Part shown: in pieces, positions 56,076 through 63,782 of the stretch
Position numbering within the stretch: position 1 is the first letter of the stretch
Layout: each line of letters starts with the position of its first letter
Source of the DNA: an uncultured Tateyamaria sp.
GTDB lineage: Bacteria > Pseudomonadota > Alphaproteobacteria > Rhodobacterales > Rhodobacteraceae
Length of the DNA: 64,000 nucleotides
NCBI RefSeq assembly: GCF_947497045.1
Contig: NZ_CANMEU010000005.1
Coordinates: 124,001-188,000, forward strand
Direction: 5' to 3'
Notes under the pieces: model-generated
Seen by the model: only the letters and a program-made list of their open reading frames with translations
Databases searched by the model: none
Told to the model about the DNA's origin: nothing
Position numbers and translations under genes: made by a program

Positions 56076-56531
56076 CGGAACCGCAAACTGCAAAAGGGTC
56101 ATAGAACCCGGATGCCGACCCAAAACCGCTCCAGAGTGACGAGGTCTGCGTCTGGTCTGCCAATGTGGGTTAATGCGAACCTACCTTGATGAAGCTCCGT
56201 TGATTTCGGCCGTTCTGCGTTCATCACCGCCCCCGAGTCAAGCGGTGAAGATGTCTGATCTAGTGTGATTGGTGACGCGTACTGGGCGCGGTGAAGCGAT
56301 AAGGGCGTCTTCGTTCCGATGCCGGTGAAATCGGTGGCGGTTCACGGTGAGGAGAAGACGGTGATGACCCTCCCCCGGTGGTCCCTCACGAAGTGGTGCT
56401 GGAACCCAACGGATCTGAAAGCCTATCGTAGGGGCATCCACTGAACCCCTTTGTTACTGTGGGTTCTGCGCATCCATCGCTGGCGCTGGCTTTTGATCTC
56501 TGATCCGGCAACCGAACGCATCATCATTGCG
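56076..56531. other. 456-base gene-free stretch at the right side of the island
   Basis: No credible coding region, RNA or intact insertion sequence was found here. Short frames exist on both strands, but none resembles a known protein. It lies between the transketolase C-subunit gene and the truncated copy of nth, so it may hold remnants of a mobile element or of genes lost at the junction. I could not identify any terminal inverted repeat. Confidence 0.5.
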
Positions 56532-56730
56532 TTTGCGGCGTGTCCGCAATCGCGAACAGCGCCCGCGTGGCCTTGTTCACCCCTGCATCAGTGGCTTGGG
56601 CCGACAGGGCGACCGCAACAACGAGAGTATAGACATTCACATGCTACAGCTCCCCTTTGGGTTCGGGGTCTGCGGCCTGAAAGCGGGTAAAGATCGCGCG
56701 GATCGTGTGATAGTCGAGTTGCCTGGCCAT
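56532..56730 (-). pseudogene. Truncated nth 5' remnant
   Basis: This matches codons 1 to ~66 of nth on the same strand (start codon equivalent at 56730-56728). It lacks the rest of the gene and has an in-frame TAG at 56644-56646, where the intact gene has a Glu codon. It is therefore a nonfunctional partial copy. It is part of the direct repeat that brackets the island. Confidence 0.92.
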
Positions 56731-56796
56731 GGATGGAAGGTAGGGGGGAAGTTGATGTGGGGGGCAAGGTGTGGTGGCGCGGAGGCGGCGAAGGGT
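56532..56796. repeat. Direct repeat copy B: nth 5' end plus upstream DNA
   Basis: This 265-base segment matches 34153-34424 in the same orientation with ~9 substitutions and a 7-base deletion (near 56775). It includes the broken nth start and ~66 bases upstream of it. Homology ends at the sequence GCGGCGAAGGGT in both copies. Confidence 0.93.
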
Positions 56797-56878
56797 GAAG
56801 AAGCCGACAGTTACAACCGTTCGGCAATGCGTTGAATTTCTGATATTGGTTTAGTGACCTCAAGATGGATAGCTTAGC

Positions 56879-57550
56879 ATGTCTGCGAAAAAACCTCTGG
56901 TACGAGTTGAGGACTTCATCGGTGATTGGCAAAAGTCTCCATTTGCCAGTGCGTCGGAATTTCCCTGGGACGTCACCACACGTGCAAGCGAACTCATCTC
57001 CCGGCAGATCAAGTGTCTCGGTGACGATTATCTTATTGACGGGGATATCGCGATCCACCGCTCCGCGACGGTCGAGCCAAACGCCACTCTCAAGGGGCCA
57101 ATTATTATCAGTGAAAGCTGTTTCGTGGCAAATGGGGCGTACCTTCGAGGCGGCGTGTTCCTTGATCGAAATTGCATAATCGGCCCTTCGTGCGAGGCCA
57201 AAACCGTGTTCATGTTTGAAGGTTCAAAAATCGCCCATCTTAGTTTCGTAGGAGATAGTATTATTGGCAGCCACGCAAATATCGAAGCTGGTGCCATGGT
57301 CGCCAACTATCGCAATGAGATGCGTTTGAAAGGGATACTCATCCAATGGGGGGATCATATCATCGATACAGGCCATGACAAATTCGGAGCGTTGATCTCT
57401 GATGATGTACGGCTTGGTGCCAACTCGGTCGTTGCGCCCGGTGCAATTCTGTCGCCTGGATTCAGGTTGAAACGCCTTGGTTCGATCGACATGCATCCGG
57501 ATGCTGTCCAAACTGATCCGCCAGCACATCATGGCAGAAGCGGATATTGA
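56879..57550 (+). CDS. Left-handed beta-helix (LpxA/GlmU C-terminal-like) protein
   Basis: The 223-residue protein is made largely of hexapeptide-type repeats (IDGDIAIHRSATVEPNATL; KGPIIISESCFVANGAYLRGG; VGDSIIGSHANIEAGAMVA; DVRLGANSVVAPGAILSPG), the left-handed beta-helix of GlmU, LpxA and sugar acetyltransferases. The N-terminal ~50 residues (VRVEDFIGDWQKSPF) are unlike GlmU's pyrophosphorylase, so it is a stand-alone helix protein. It could acylate a nucleotide sugar, but no partner is near. It begins 82 bases after repeat copy B, probably the first gene beyond the island. Confidence 0.8.
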   Translation: MSAKKPLVRVEDFIGDWQKSPFASASEFPWDVTTRASELISRQIKCLGDDYLIDGDIAIHRSATVEPNATLKGPIIISESCFVANGAYLRGGVFLDRNCIIGPSCEAKTVFMFEGSKIAHLSFVGDSIIGSHANIEAGAMVANYRNEMRLKGILIQWGDHIIDTGHDKFGALISDDVRLGANSVVAPGAILSPGFRLKRLGSIDMHPDAVQTDPPAHHGRSGY

Positions 57551-57673
57551 AACCTCCGCTTGCGCACAGCAACAAAGTTCCGCAAACCTGACGGACGCCA
57601 ACCGTGGTTCAGCCCCAATACTATCCGCACGAAACGGGTCGCGTCTGGTCGTAACACACCCTACCTTCTCGAT

Positions 57674-58522
57674 ATGCAACACACACCCGATACCGCCTAC
57701 CACTACAACGTCATGCGTCGCGCCATTGATCTGATCGATGCTGCGGGCGATCCCCTCAGCCTTGATGCACTGGCTGGCGAAATGGGCATGAGCCCGGCGC
57801 ATTTTCAGCGTGTCTTTTCCCGGTGGGTTGGTGTGTCCCCCAAGCGCTATCAACAATATCTCACCCTCGGACATGCCAAGGCGTTGCTTGCGGATCGCTT
57901 TACCACCCTTGAGGCGGCGCATGAGGCCGGGTTGAGCGGGTCGGGTCGCTTGCATGACCTGTTCCTGCGATGGGAGGCGATGAGCCCCGGGGAATTTGCC
58001 AAGGGAGGCGCGGGCCTCACGATCTATTGGGGATGGTTTGACAGTCCTTTTGGGTTGGCCCTCGTCATGGGCACAGACAAGGGTATCTGCGGCTTGGGCT
58101 TTGCCGCCGAAATGGGCGAGGACTGGGCGATGGAGGACCTTGTCACGCGCTGGCCCAAGGCGGATTTCATTGAGGACCCGCTGCGTTTGCGCCCGTGGGT
58201 GCTGGCGGCGTTCGGGGCGGAAGAGGCAGAGTTGAGCCACGCGCCCCTTTACCTGATCGGCGCGCCATTCCAGATCAAGGTGTGGGAGGCATTGCTGCGC
58301 ATTCCATCGGGTCATGTCACCACCTATTCCGAAATCGCGGGCAGCATCGGCAATCCACGGGCGGTGCGCGCCGTGGGCACAGCCGTTGGGCGCAATCCGG
58401 TCAGTTGGCTGATCCCGTGTCATCGGGCGTTGCGCAAATCGGGTGGCTTGGGCGGCTACCATTGGGGTTTACCAGTCAAACGGGCGCTGCTGGCCTATGA
58501 ATCCGCGCGGATTGAGGCCTGA
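57674..58522 (+). CDS. AraC-type domain fused to methylated-DNA-cysteine methyltransferase (Ada-like, no N-terminal zinc domain)
   Basis: The protein has an AraC-like helix-turn-helix (DLIDAAGDPLSLDALAGEMG; SPAHFQRVFSRWVGVSPKRY) followed by the alkyltransferase domain with the active site PCHR at Cys249 (in WLIPCHRALR). Ada of E. coli also has an N-terminal zinc/phosphotriester domain; that part is absent here. It would therefore repair O6-methylguanine but not be activated by phosphotriester methylation. The ATG at 57674 is the most likely start (282 residues); there is no clear ribosome binding site, and an in-frame ATG at 57713 is possible. Confidence 0.88.
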   Translation: MQHTPDTAYHYNVMRRAIDLIDAAGDPLSLDALAGEMGMSPAHFQRVFSRWVGVSPKRYQQYLTLGHAKALLADRFTTLEAAHEAGLSGSGRLHDLFLRWEAMSPGEFAKGGAGLTIYWGWFDSPFGLALVMGTDKGICGLGFAAEMGEDWAMEDLVTRWPKADFIEDPLRLRPWVLAAFGAEEAELSHAPLYLIGAPFQIKVWEALLRIPSGHVTTYSEIAGSIGNPRAVRAVGTAVGRNPVSWLIPCHRALRKSGGLGGYHWGLPVKRALLAYESARIEA

Positions 58523-58661
58523 TCTTTATGAAATAATATGCGCGGGATGCCGCTTATGTGATTTTCCCCCTATTTTGTCGGAACCGTGCAGGACTATCTT
58601 GTGGTGGAATGAGGTGCTCTGCCCGAACAGGGCCCGTTTTCGAAGGCAGTAGGATAAATTG

Positions 58662-59303
58662 ATGACCAAACTTACACTTTCCATCGCCATGAGTGCCGTG
58701 ATTGCACTGGGCGCATGCACCGAACCAGACGGCAGCGGTGTGAACCCTAACCAAAAACGCAACACCGGTGCTGCGATCGGCGCGGCCTCCGGTGCGGTGA
58801 TCGGTGCCATTGCGGGTGATCGCAATACAGCCATCGCGGGTGCCCTCGTGGGTGGCGCAGTGGGGGCCGGAATCGGCTATAACCTCGACCAGCAAGAGGC
58901 CGAACTGCGGGCGAGTCTGAACAACAATGTCACCATCACCAACACAGGTGATCGGTTGATCGTATCCTTCCCCGAGGCGATCCTGTTTGCAGTCAACAGC
59001 TTTACCGTACGCCCAAGCCTTGGTGCGGACATGGCTGCACTGGCTGACAGCTTGCAGCAATACCCGGACTCGACAGTGCAGATCGTGGGTCACACGGACT
59101 CTGATGGCGATGCCGCCTTTAACCAGCAACTCAGCGAACGCCGGGCCAATGCAGTTGCGGACGTGTTGCTGAATCAGGGCGTCCCGTTCAACCGCGTGCG
59201 CACCTTTGGGCGCGGTGAAAGCCAGCCCATCGCGACGAATGCGACGGCCGAGGGCAAGGCGCAGAACCGCCGCGTTGAAATTGTGATCCTGCCCAACGCA
59301 TAA
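58662..59303 (+). CDS. OmpA-family lipoprotein with glycine-zipper segment
   Basis: This 213-residue protein has a lipoprotein signal ending ALGAC and a glycine-zipper region (AAIGAASGAVIGAIAG; GALVGGAVGAGIGYNLDQQ). The OmpA-like C-terminus has VQIVGHTDSDGDAAFNQQLS and AEGKAQNRRVEIVI, which bind peptidoglycan. The architecture is that of YiaD-like outer-membrane lipoproteins. The ATG at 58662 has AGGA at a suitable distance (TTG at 58659 is adjacent and in frame). An intrinsic terminator follows. Confidence 0.9.
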   Translation: MTKLTLSIAMSAVIALGACTEPDGSGVNPNQKRNTGAAIGAASGAVIGAIAGDRNTAIAGALVGGAVGAGIGYNLDQQEAELRASLNNNVTITNTGDRLIVSFPEAILFAVNSFTVRPSLGADMAALADSLQQYPDSTVQIVGHTDSDGDAAFNQQLSERRANAVADVLLNQGVPFNRVRTFGRGESQPIATNATAEGKAQNRRVEIVILPNA

Positions 59304-59332
59304 ATACCCAAAATCTTGGTAACTTGACGCTA

Positions 59333-59366
59333 AGGCCCGTGATGTGATCGCGGGCCTCTTGTTTTG
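59333..59366 (+). terminator. Intrinsic terminator of the OmpA-lipoprotein gene
   Basis: AGGCCCG (59333-59339) and CGGGCCT (59351-59357) form a perfect 7-base stem, followed by CTTGTTTTG. The position 30 bases after the stop and the T-rich tail suggest a Rho-independent terminator. Confidence 0.75.
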
Positions 59367-59415
59367 TGGGGCTTCAGCGCGGATTGTGGATCTGGAAACA
59401 AGCAGGACTTAACAT

Positions 59416-59958
59416 ATGAGCACGCCAACCCTTTTGGGCATTTCAGGTTCTTTGCGGGCCGGTGCGACCAACCGAAAGCTTTTGCGCGAGGCGGCGCGGC
59501 TGTTTGGTGACTGCACCTATGTTGAGGCCGATATTCTGATGCCGCTCTATGATGGTGACAGTGAGGAGGCCGATGGCCCGCCTGAAGCTGCGGAAACCCT
59601 TGCGGGCCAGATTGTCGAAGCGGATGCGGTGCTGATTTCGACGCCGGAATACAACAAGGGCCCCTCTGGCGCGCTCAAGAATGCGCTTGATTGGGTCAGC
59701 CGCATACCGGGTAATCCGTGGGCAGACAAACCCCTCGCCGTGATGTCGGCTGCCGCGGGTCGCGCGGGCGGAGAGCGCGCGCAGATGATCCTGCGCGGTT
59801 ACATGGTCCCTTTCCATCCGCGCATCCTGCAAGGCCCCGAGGTGCATCTGGCTGAATGCCACACCCAGTTCGATGCGAACAACACCTTGACCAGCGAGAT
59901 TTATGCCCGGACGCTCGGCGACTTGATGCAAAAACTGCGGGCCGAGCTGCGCCGTTAG
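59416..59958 (+). CDS. NADPH-dependent FMN reductase-like protein
   Basis: The 180-residue flavodoxin-like protein has GISGSLRAGATNRKLLREAA (FMN phosphate loop) and STPEYNKGPSGALKNALDWVSR, the hallmark of the NADPH-dependent FMN/chromate reductase family (ChrR/YieF type). These soluble flavoproteins reduce quinones, FMN or azo dyes. Its 3' end overlaps the convergent VOC gene by 4 bases. It follows a terminator, so it is transcribed separately from the OmpA gene. Confidence 0.9.
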   Translation: MSTPTLLGISGSLRAGATNRKLLREAARLFGDCTYVEADILMPLYDGDSEEADGPPEAAETLAGQIVEADAVLISTPEYNKGPSGALKNALDWVSRIPGNPWADKPLAVMSAAAGRAGGERAQMILRGYMVPFHPRILQGPEVHLAECHTQFDANNTLTSEIYARTLGDLMQKLRAELRR

Positions 59959-60356
59959 AGGGATGTGCTGATCTCGATCAGATTGCCATCCGGGTCGCGA
60001 ATATAGAGCGAGCGTATCGGGCCGGTTGCGCCTGTGCGCATCACAGGTCCTTCAACGATCCGGGTCTTTGTTGCGCTGAGATGTGCCGTCCAGTCGCTGA
60101 GGGGCACCTCGGTCCGAAAACACAGATCGGCACTGCCCGGTGTCGGTGTTACGGCCTTGGGCTCAAATTCGGCCCCTGCCTGGTGTAAATTGATCTTGTG
60201 CCGGCCAAATTGCAGAGCGTGGCGGGTGCTGCCATCTGCGATAGTAAAGGGCGCATGTGCCATCCCCAACACATCCGTGTAAAAGGTCAAGGTCGCGTCA
60301 AGATCGCGGACCGTCAGCACCAAATGGTCGAGTGTGTGGACTGTGGGTTGTTCCAA
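59955..60356 (-). CDS. VOC-superfamily (glyoxalase-fold) protein
   Basis: This is a 133-residue single-domain protein of the vicinal oxygen chelate fold: HTLDHLVLTVRDLDATLTFYTDVLGM with the first metal His, HALQFGRHKINLHQAG and the C-terminal SLYIRDPDGNLIEIS with the final Glu. The family includes fosfomycin resistance and extradiol dioxygenase relatives; no substrate can be assigned. I start at the TTG at 60356, since no ATG is in frame; a TTG at 60386 would add ten residues but would meet the divergent gene. Confidence 0.8.
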   Translation of the reverse strand: MEQPTVHTLDHLVLTVRDLDATLTFYTDVLGMAHAPFTIADGSTRHALQFGRHKINLHQAGAEFEPKAVTPTPGSADLCFRTEVPLSDWTAHLSATKTRIVEGPVMRTGATGPIRSLYIRDPDGNLIEISTSL

Positions 60357-60385
60357 TTTCCGGCGGCCTCGCGCATGGTTTCTCA

Positions 60386-61174
60386 ATGCAGGATGCCCGA
60401 CCTATCATATATCGTCAAAGTGACGTTCTGGACCCCGCCCGTGCGTGCGCGATGTATACCGCGTTGGGGATGCCGTGTGATGTGCAAACGGGTGATCCCT
60501 TGCCCCCGTTTTTCCATCAGCTTTATTTCTGGACACCTCAACTGCCTGGTACTCTGGGCCGCGACGGACATCCCAAAGTCGGGGGGCTGATCCCGGATAT
60601 GGGCCTGCCCCGCCGCATGTGGGCCGGTGGTCGGCTGCAATTTGATGCGCCGCTGCGTGCGGGTGTGCCAGCTGAACGGCGCTCGGTGTGTGAGGCTGCT
60701 ACCCGGAAGGAGGGGCGCAGCGGCCCGCTCGCGGTTGTGACCCTACGCCATGAGATTTGGCAGGATGGCGCGGTGTGCCTGCTGGAATGGCAGGATTTGG
60801 TTTATCGCGCAGATGCTGGCCTGACACCGGGTTCCCCGATGGCCGACACCAATGAGGATGAGGCGCGCGATGTGCCTTTCGATCCGACATTGCTGTTTCG
60901 CTATTCCGCGCTCACCTTCAATGGGCACCGTATTCACTATGATGTGCCTTATGCCCGCGACGTCGAAGGCTATGCGGGTTTGGTCGTGCACGGCCCGTTA
61001 TTGGCGCAATATCTGATGCTGATGGCTGAAGAGGCGTTCGGGCCTTTGACGCAGTTCTCATTCCGTGCAACTGCCCCTTTGATGGACTTTGAAACAGCGA
61101 CCCTGTGCCGACGAGGCCGGACGCTATGGGTGCGTGGCCCGGATGGGCGGCAGTGCATGGTAGCCGAGGCCTAG
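60386..61174 (+). CDS. MaoC/FAS1-like dehydratase family protein
   Basis: The 262-residue protein resembles the two-hotdog MaoC-like hydratases used on mesaconyl-C4-CoA or itaconyl-CoA. The N-terminal half has PPFFHQLYFWTP and GGRLQFDAPLRAGVPAERR. The C-terminal half has FRYSALTFNGHRIHYDVPYARDVEGYAGLVVHGPL, with the catalytic His/Asp-type HxxYD motif. Neighbours do not include a CoA pathway. The ATG at 60386 begins 30 bases from the divergent VOC gene. The stop overlaps the convergent FAD oxidoreductase stop in CTAG. Confidence 0.82.
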   Translation: MQDARPIIYRQSDVLDPARACAMYTALGMPCDVQTGDPLPPFFHQLYFWTPQLPGTLGRDGHPKVGGLIPDMGLPRRMWAGGRLQFDAPLRAGVPAERRSVCEAATRKEGRSGPLAVVTLRHEIWQDGAVCLLEWQDLVYRADAGLTPGSPMADTNEDEARDVPFDPTLLFRYSALTFNGHRIHYDVPYARDVEGYAGLVVHGPLLAQYLMLMAEEAFGPLTQFSFRATAPLMDFETATLCRRGRTLWVRGPDGRQCMVAEA

Positions 61175-62208
61175 AACGAGGCTGCGACCTCGAACCCCCT
61201 AGGAATGGTGTTGCGCCCCTCGATGATCAGGTCCGCCATCGTTTGGGCGACTTTGGGGGCCATGCCAAATCCGATCTTGAACCCCCCATTGGCGATGAAA
61301 TGCCCCGGCCTGTCCGGCCAGGGGCCCATCATAGGCGCCCGGCTGCGACTGCGGGGGCGCAGCCCGGCCCATCGCCTGAGCTCTGGTGCGTCGCGCAGCG
61401 CAGGCACGGCGTTGCGGGCGCGGCTCAGGATTGCGTCAAGTTGTGCGTCTGTGGCGGTCGGATCGTCATACTCTCGCTCGGTGGTGGAGCCGATGGCCGT
61501 GGTCCCGTCGCTGTGTGGAATGATGTGCAGCGTATCCGCAAAAAGCTGCGGCGCGTTCGGCATGGCATAATCCAGCAGAACCGCTTGCCCTTTGATCCCT
61601 GCACCCACCATGCGGCTATGATTGGCGTTGAGTTCATTGAGACCCGCAACCCCGGTGGTGTGGATAGTGAGCGCGGTATCGGGCCCATCGGGTCGTACGG
61701 TGACCCTCTTTGTCGCCAGTGCCGCGACAAGGGTGAGACAGGCCTGATGCGGATGAATGCGCGCGCTGAGTGTGTCGTGAATTTCGTATCCTGTCGGGCT
61801 GTGCGCGCCCCAATTTGTGTCGGTGACAGGTCGCACGATCCACTGCGCCGTGTCCCCCCAAAGCGTTGCGGCGGTTTCAGCGCGTTGATGAGCCAATGCG
61901 AGGGCTGCGTCATCGGCGATGGGTTGGGTGCGCCCCAGGCGGCCATAGCCTGCGCTTTGACCACCCGTCCGTTCAACATTGGCCCAGAACTCCGCGGCCA
62001 TCAGCAGGCTTTCAAGCTGAAACTGCTTTTTCGGGTTCCAGTTTTCGGGCACATGCGGTGCCAATGCACCGACGATGCCCCCGCTTGCCCCTGCGGCGGC
62101 CCCATTCGGGTCGATGACCTGCACGGATGCGCCGCGCTGCGTCAATTCCCATGCGATCGATAGCCCGAAAATACCCGCACCGCGCACTGTGATCTTGTCG
62201 ATTGCCAA
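61171..62208 (-). CDS. FAD-dependent oxidoreductase (DAO family, possible MnmC C-terminal-like)
   Basis: This is a 345-residue protein with the FAD motif VRGAGIFGLSIAWELTQRGA, ASGGIVGALAPHVPENW and the C-terminal NGGFKIGFGMAPKVAQTMADL. These fit D-amino-acid/glycine oxidase family enzymes. The oxidoreductase half of MnmC (which removes the carboxymethyl group in tRNA wobble uridine modification) belongs to the same family. Its head-to-head neighbour here is mnmD. It starts with TTG, supported by GAAAGGG 8 bases upstream; no ATG is available near the N-terminus. Confidence 0.8.
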   Translation of the reverse strand: MAIDKITVRGAGIFGLSIAWELTQRGASVQVIDPNGAAAGASGGIVGALAPHVPENWNPKKQFQLESLLMAAEFWANVERTGGQSAGYGRLGRTQPIADDAALALAHQRAETAATLWGDTAQWIVRPVTDTNWGAHSPTGYEIHDTLSARIHPHQACLTLVAALATKRVTVRPDGPDTALTIHTTGVAGLNELNANHSRMVGAGIKGQAVLLDYAMPNAPQLFADTLHIIPHSDGTTAIGSTTEREYDDPTATDAQLDAILSRARNAVPALRDAPELRRWAGLRPRSRSRAPMMGPWPDRPGHFIANGGFKIGFGMAPKVAQTMADLIIEGRNTIPRGFEVAASF

Positions 62209-62265
62209 GGTGGTGCCCTTTCGGTCAATGTCTGCCTCGTCAGGAGCGTCTTACAGGGGCAGGCA

Positions 62266-62916
62266 ATGCAGGACCAGCGCGCGGAACTGGACTGGCGGGA
62301 TGGTGGTGTGCCAGTGTCGCGCCGCTTTGATGATCCGTATTTCAGTCTCGACAATGGGCTGGCTGAAACGCGGCACGTGTTTCTGGAGGGCAACGGCTTG
62401 CCGGGACGGTTTGTGGACGGGTTCCACGTTGCCGAGTTGGGGTTTGGCACGGGCCTGAATTTCCTGACCACTTGGGCTGCATGGCGCGCGGCTGGCGTGA
62501 AAGGTACGCTGCGTTTCACGAGTTTTGAGGCCTTTCCGATGACCCCCAAAGATATGGGCACCGCGCTGGCTGCGTTTCCAGAGGTGACAGAGCTGGCCCA
62601 CGCGATGTTGAGCGGTACACCTTTGGAGGGGGTCGAGTTGCGCGTCATCAAAGGCGATGCACGCATCACACTGCCTGCATGGGACGGCATGGCCGATGCG
62701 TGGTTTCTGGACGGGTTCTCACCCGCCAAGAACCCCGAATTGTGGGGTGCGGATCTGATGGCATCTGTTGCAGCGCATACGGCTTTCGACGGCACCGCCG
62801 CGACGTACACTGCCGCGGGGTTTGTGCGCCGGGGGCTGGAGGCCGCAGGCTTTGACGTCACCCGCGTTCCCGGTTTTGGGCGCAAGCGTCACATGACGGT
62901 CGCGACCTTGCGATGA
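62266..62916 (+). CDS. mnmD: tRNA 5-methylaminomethyl-2-thiouridine methyltransferase (MnmD)
   Basis: MnmD is the SAM-dependent methyltransferase half of MnmC; it makes mnm5s2U34 in tRNAs for Lys, Glu and Gln. The 216-residue protein begins LDWRDGGVPVSRRFDDPYFS and has the SAM motif VAELGFGTGLNFLTTW and DAWFLDGFSPAKNPELW with the catalytic Asp region. It has no fused oxidase domain. It diverges from the FAD oxidoreductase with 57 bases between the starts and overlaps the transporter gene downstream (ATGA). Confidence 0.93.
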   Translation: MQDQRAELDWRDGGVPVSRRFDDPYFSLDNGLAETRHVFLEGNGLPGRFVDGFHVAELGFGTGLNFLTTWAAWRAAGVKGTLRFTSFEAFPMTPKDMGTALAAFPEVTELAHAMLSGTPLEGVELRVIKGDARITLPAWDGMADAWFLDGFSPAKNPELWGADLMASVAAHTAFDGTAATYTAAGFVRRGLEAAGFDVTRVPGFGRKRHMTVATLR

Positions 62917-63782
62917 GTGCGGGCAACAACACACGCCTTGGGATTGCGCTGATGATCGCCGTGTCGGTGGTGTTTGCAGGTCAAGACGGCATCTCGCGCC
63001 ATCTGGCGAGCGAATATAACGTCTATATGGTCGTGATGATCCGATACTGGTTTTTCGCCGCCTTCGTTATCACCATTGCGGCGCGTAAGGCCGGAGGCGT
63101 CGCTGCCGCTGCCAGCACCAAGCGGCCCGTGGTTCAGGGGTTTCGAGGGCTGCTGCTGGCCGCTGAGATTTGCGTGATGGTCAGTGCCTTCACGATCCTT
63201 GGGCTCGTGGAAAGCCATGCGGTCTTTGCCGCCTATCCGTTGCTCGTGGCCGCCCTGTCTGGGCCTGTACTGGGCGAGCATGTGGGCTGGCGGCGATGGG
63301 CCGCGATTGGGGTTGGGTTTGTCGGTGTGCTGTTTATTCTCAAGCCCGGACTGGGCGTGTTTAACCCGGCGGCGGTGATCCCGCTGATCTCGGCGGTGAT
63401 GTTTGCGATGTACGGATTGCTGACCCGGTACGTCGCCCGTGATGACAGCACGGCCACCAGCTTTTTCTGGACAGGCACGACGGGCGCGGTGGCGATGACC
63501 TGCGTCGGTCTGTGGTTCTGGGAGCCGATGAGCGGTGTTGACTGGGCGTGGATGGGGGCACTTTGTATGACCGGATCGCTTGGGCACTGGCTGCTGATCC
63601 GCTGTTATGAGGTGGCAGAGGCAAGTGCCGTGCAGCCGTTCGCCTATTTTCAGATGGTGTTTGCCGCTGGGGTCGGGATCGTGCTTTTCGGCGAGGCGTT
63701 GCAGATCAACGTGTTGATCGGTGCCGCGATCATTGTGGCTGCGGGCCTGTTCACCCTATGGCGCGAACGGCAGCAGGGTTGA
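62913..63782 (+). CDS. EamA/DMT-family transporter
   Basis: This is a 289-residue inner-membrane protein with 10 predicted helices in two EamA repeats (VSVVFAGQDGISRHLASEYNV; ISAVMFAMYGLLTRYVARDD). The C-terminal repeat ends EASAVQPFAYFQMVFAAGVG, the family's typical feature. DMT exporters move metabolites such as amino acids; no substrate is evident. It overlaps mnmD by 4 bases at the start, and its stop overlaps the convergent transglycosylase gene by ~27 bases. Confidence 0.9.
   Translation: MSAGNNTRLGIALMIAVSVVFAGQDGISRHLASEYNVYMVVMIRYWFFAAFVITIAARKAGGVAAAASTKRPVVQGFRGLLLAAEICVMVSAFTILGLVESHAVFAAYPLLVAALSGPVLGEHVGWRRWAAIGVGFVGVLFILKPGLGVFNPAAVIPLISAVMFAMYGLLTRYVARDDSTATSFFWTGTTGAVAMTCVGLWFWEPMSGVDWAWMGALCMTGSLGHWLLIRCYEVAEASAVQPFAYFQMVFAAGVGIVLFGEALQINVLIGAAIIVAAGLFTLWRERQQG

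Noticed and set aside
56238-56441. Possible 67-codon protein in the right junction
   Set aside because: Arg/Pro/His-rich translation typical of noncoding high-GC DNA; no ribosome binding site or known relative.
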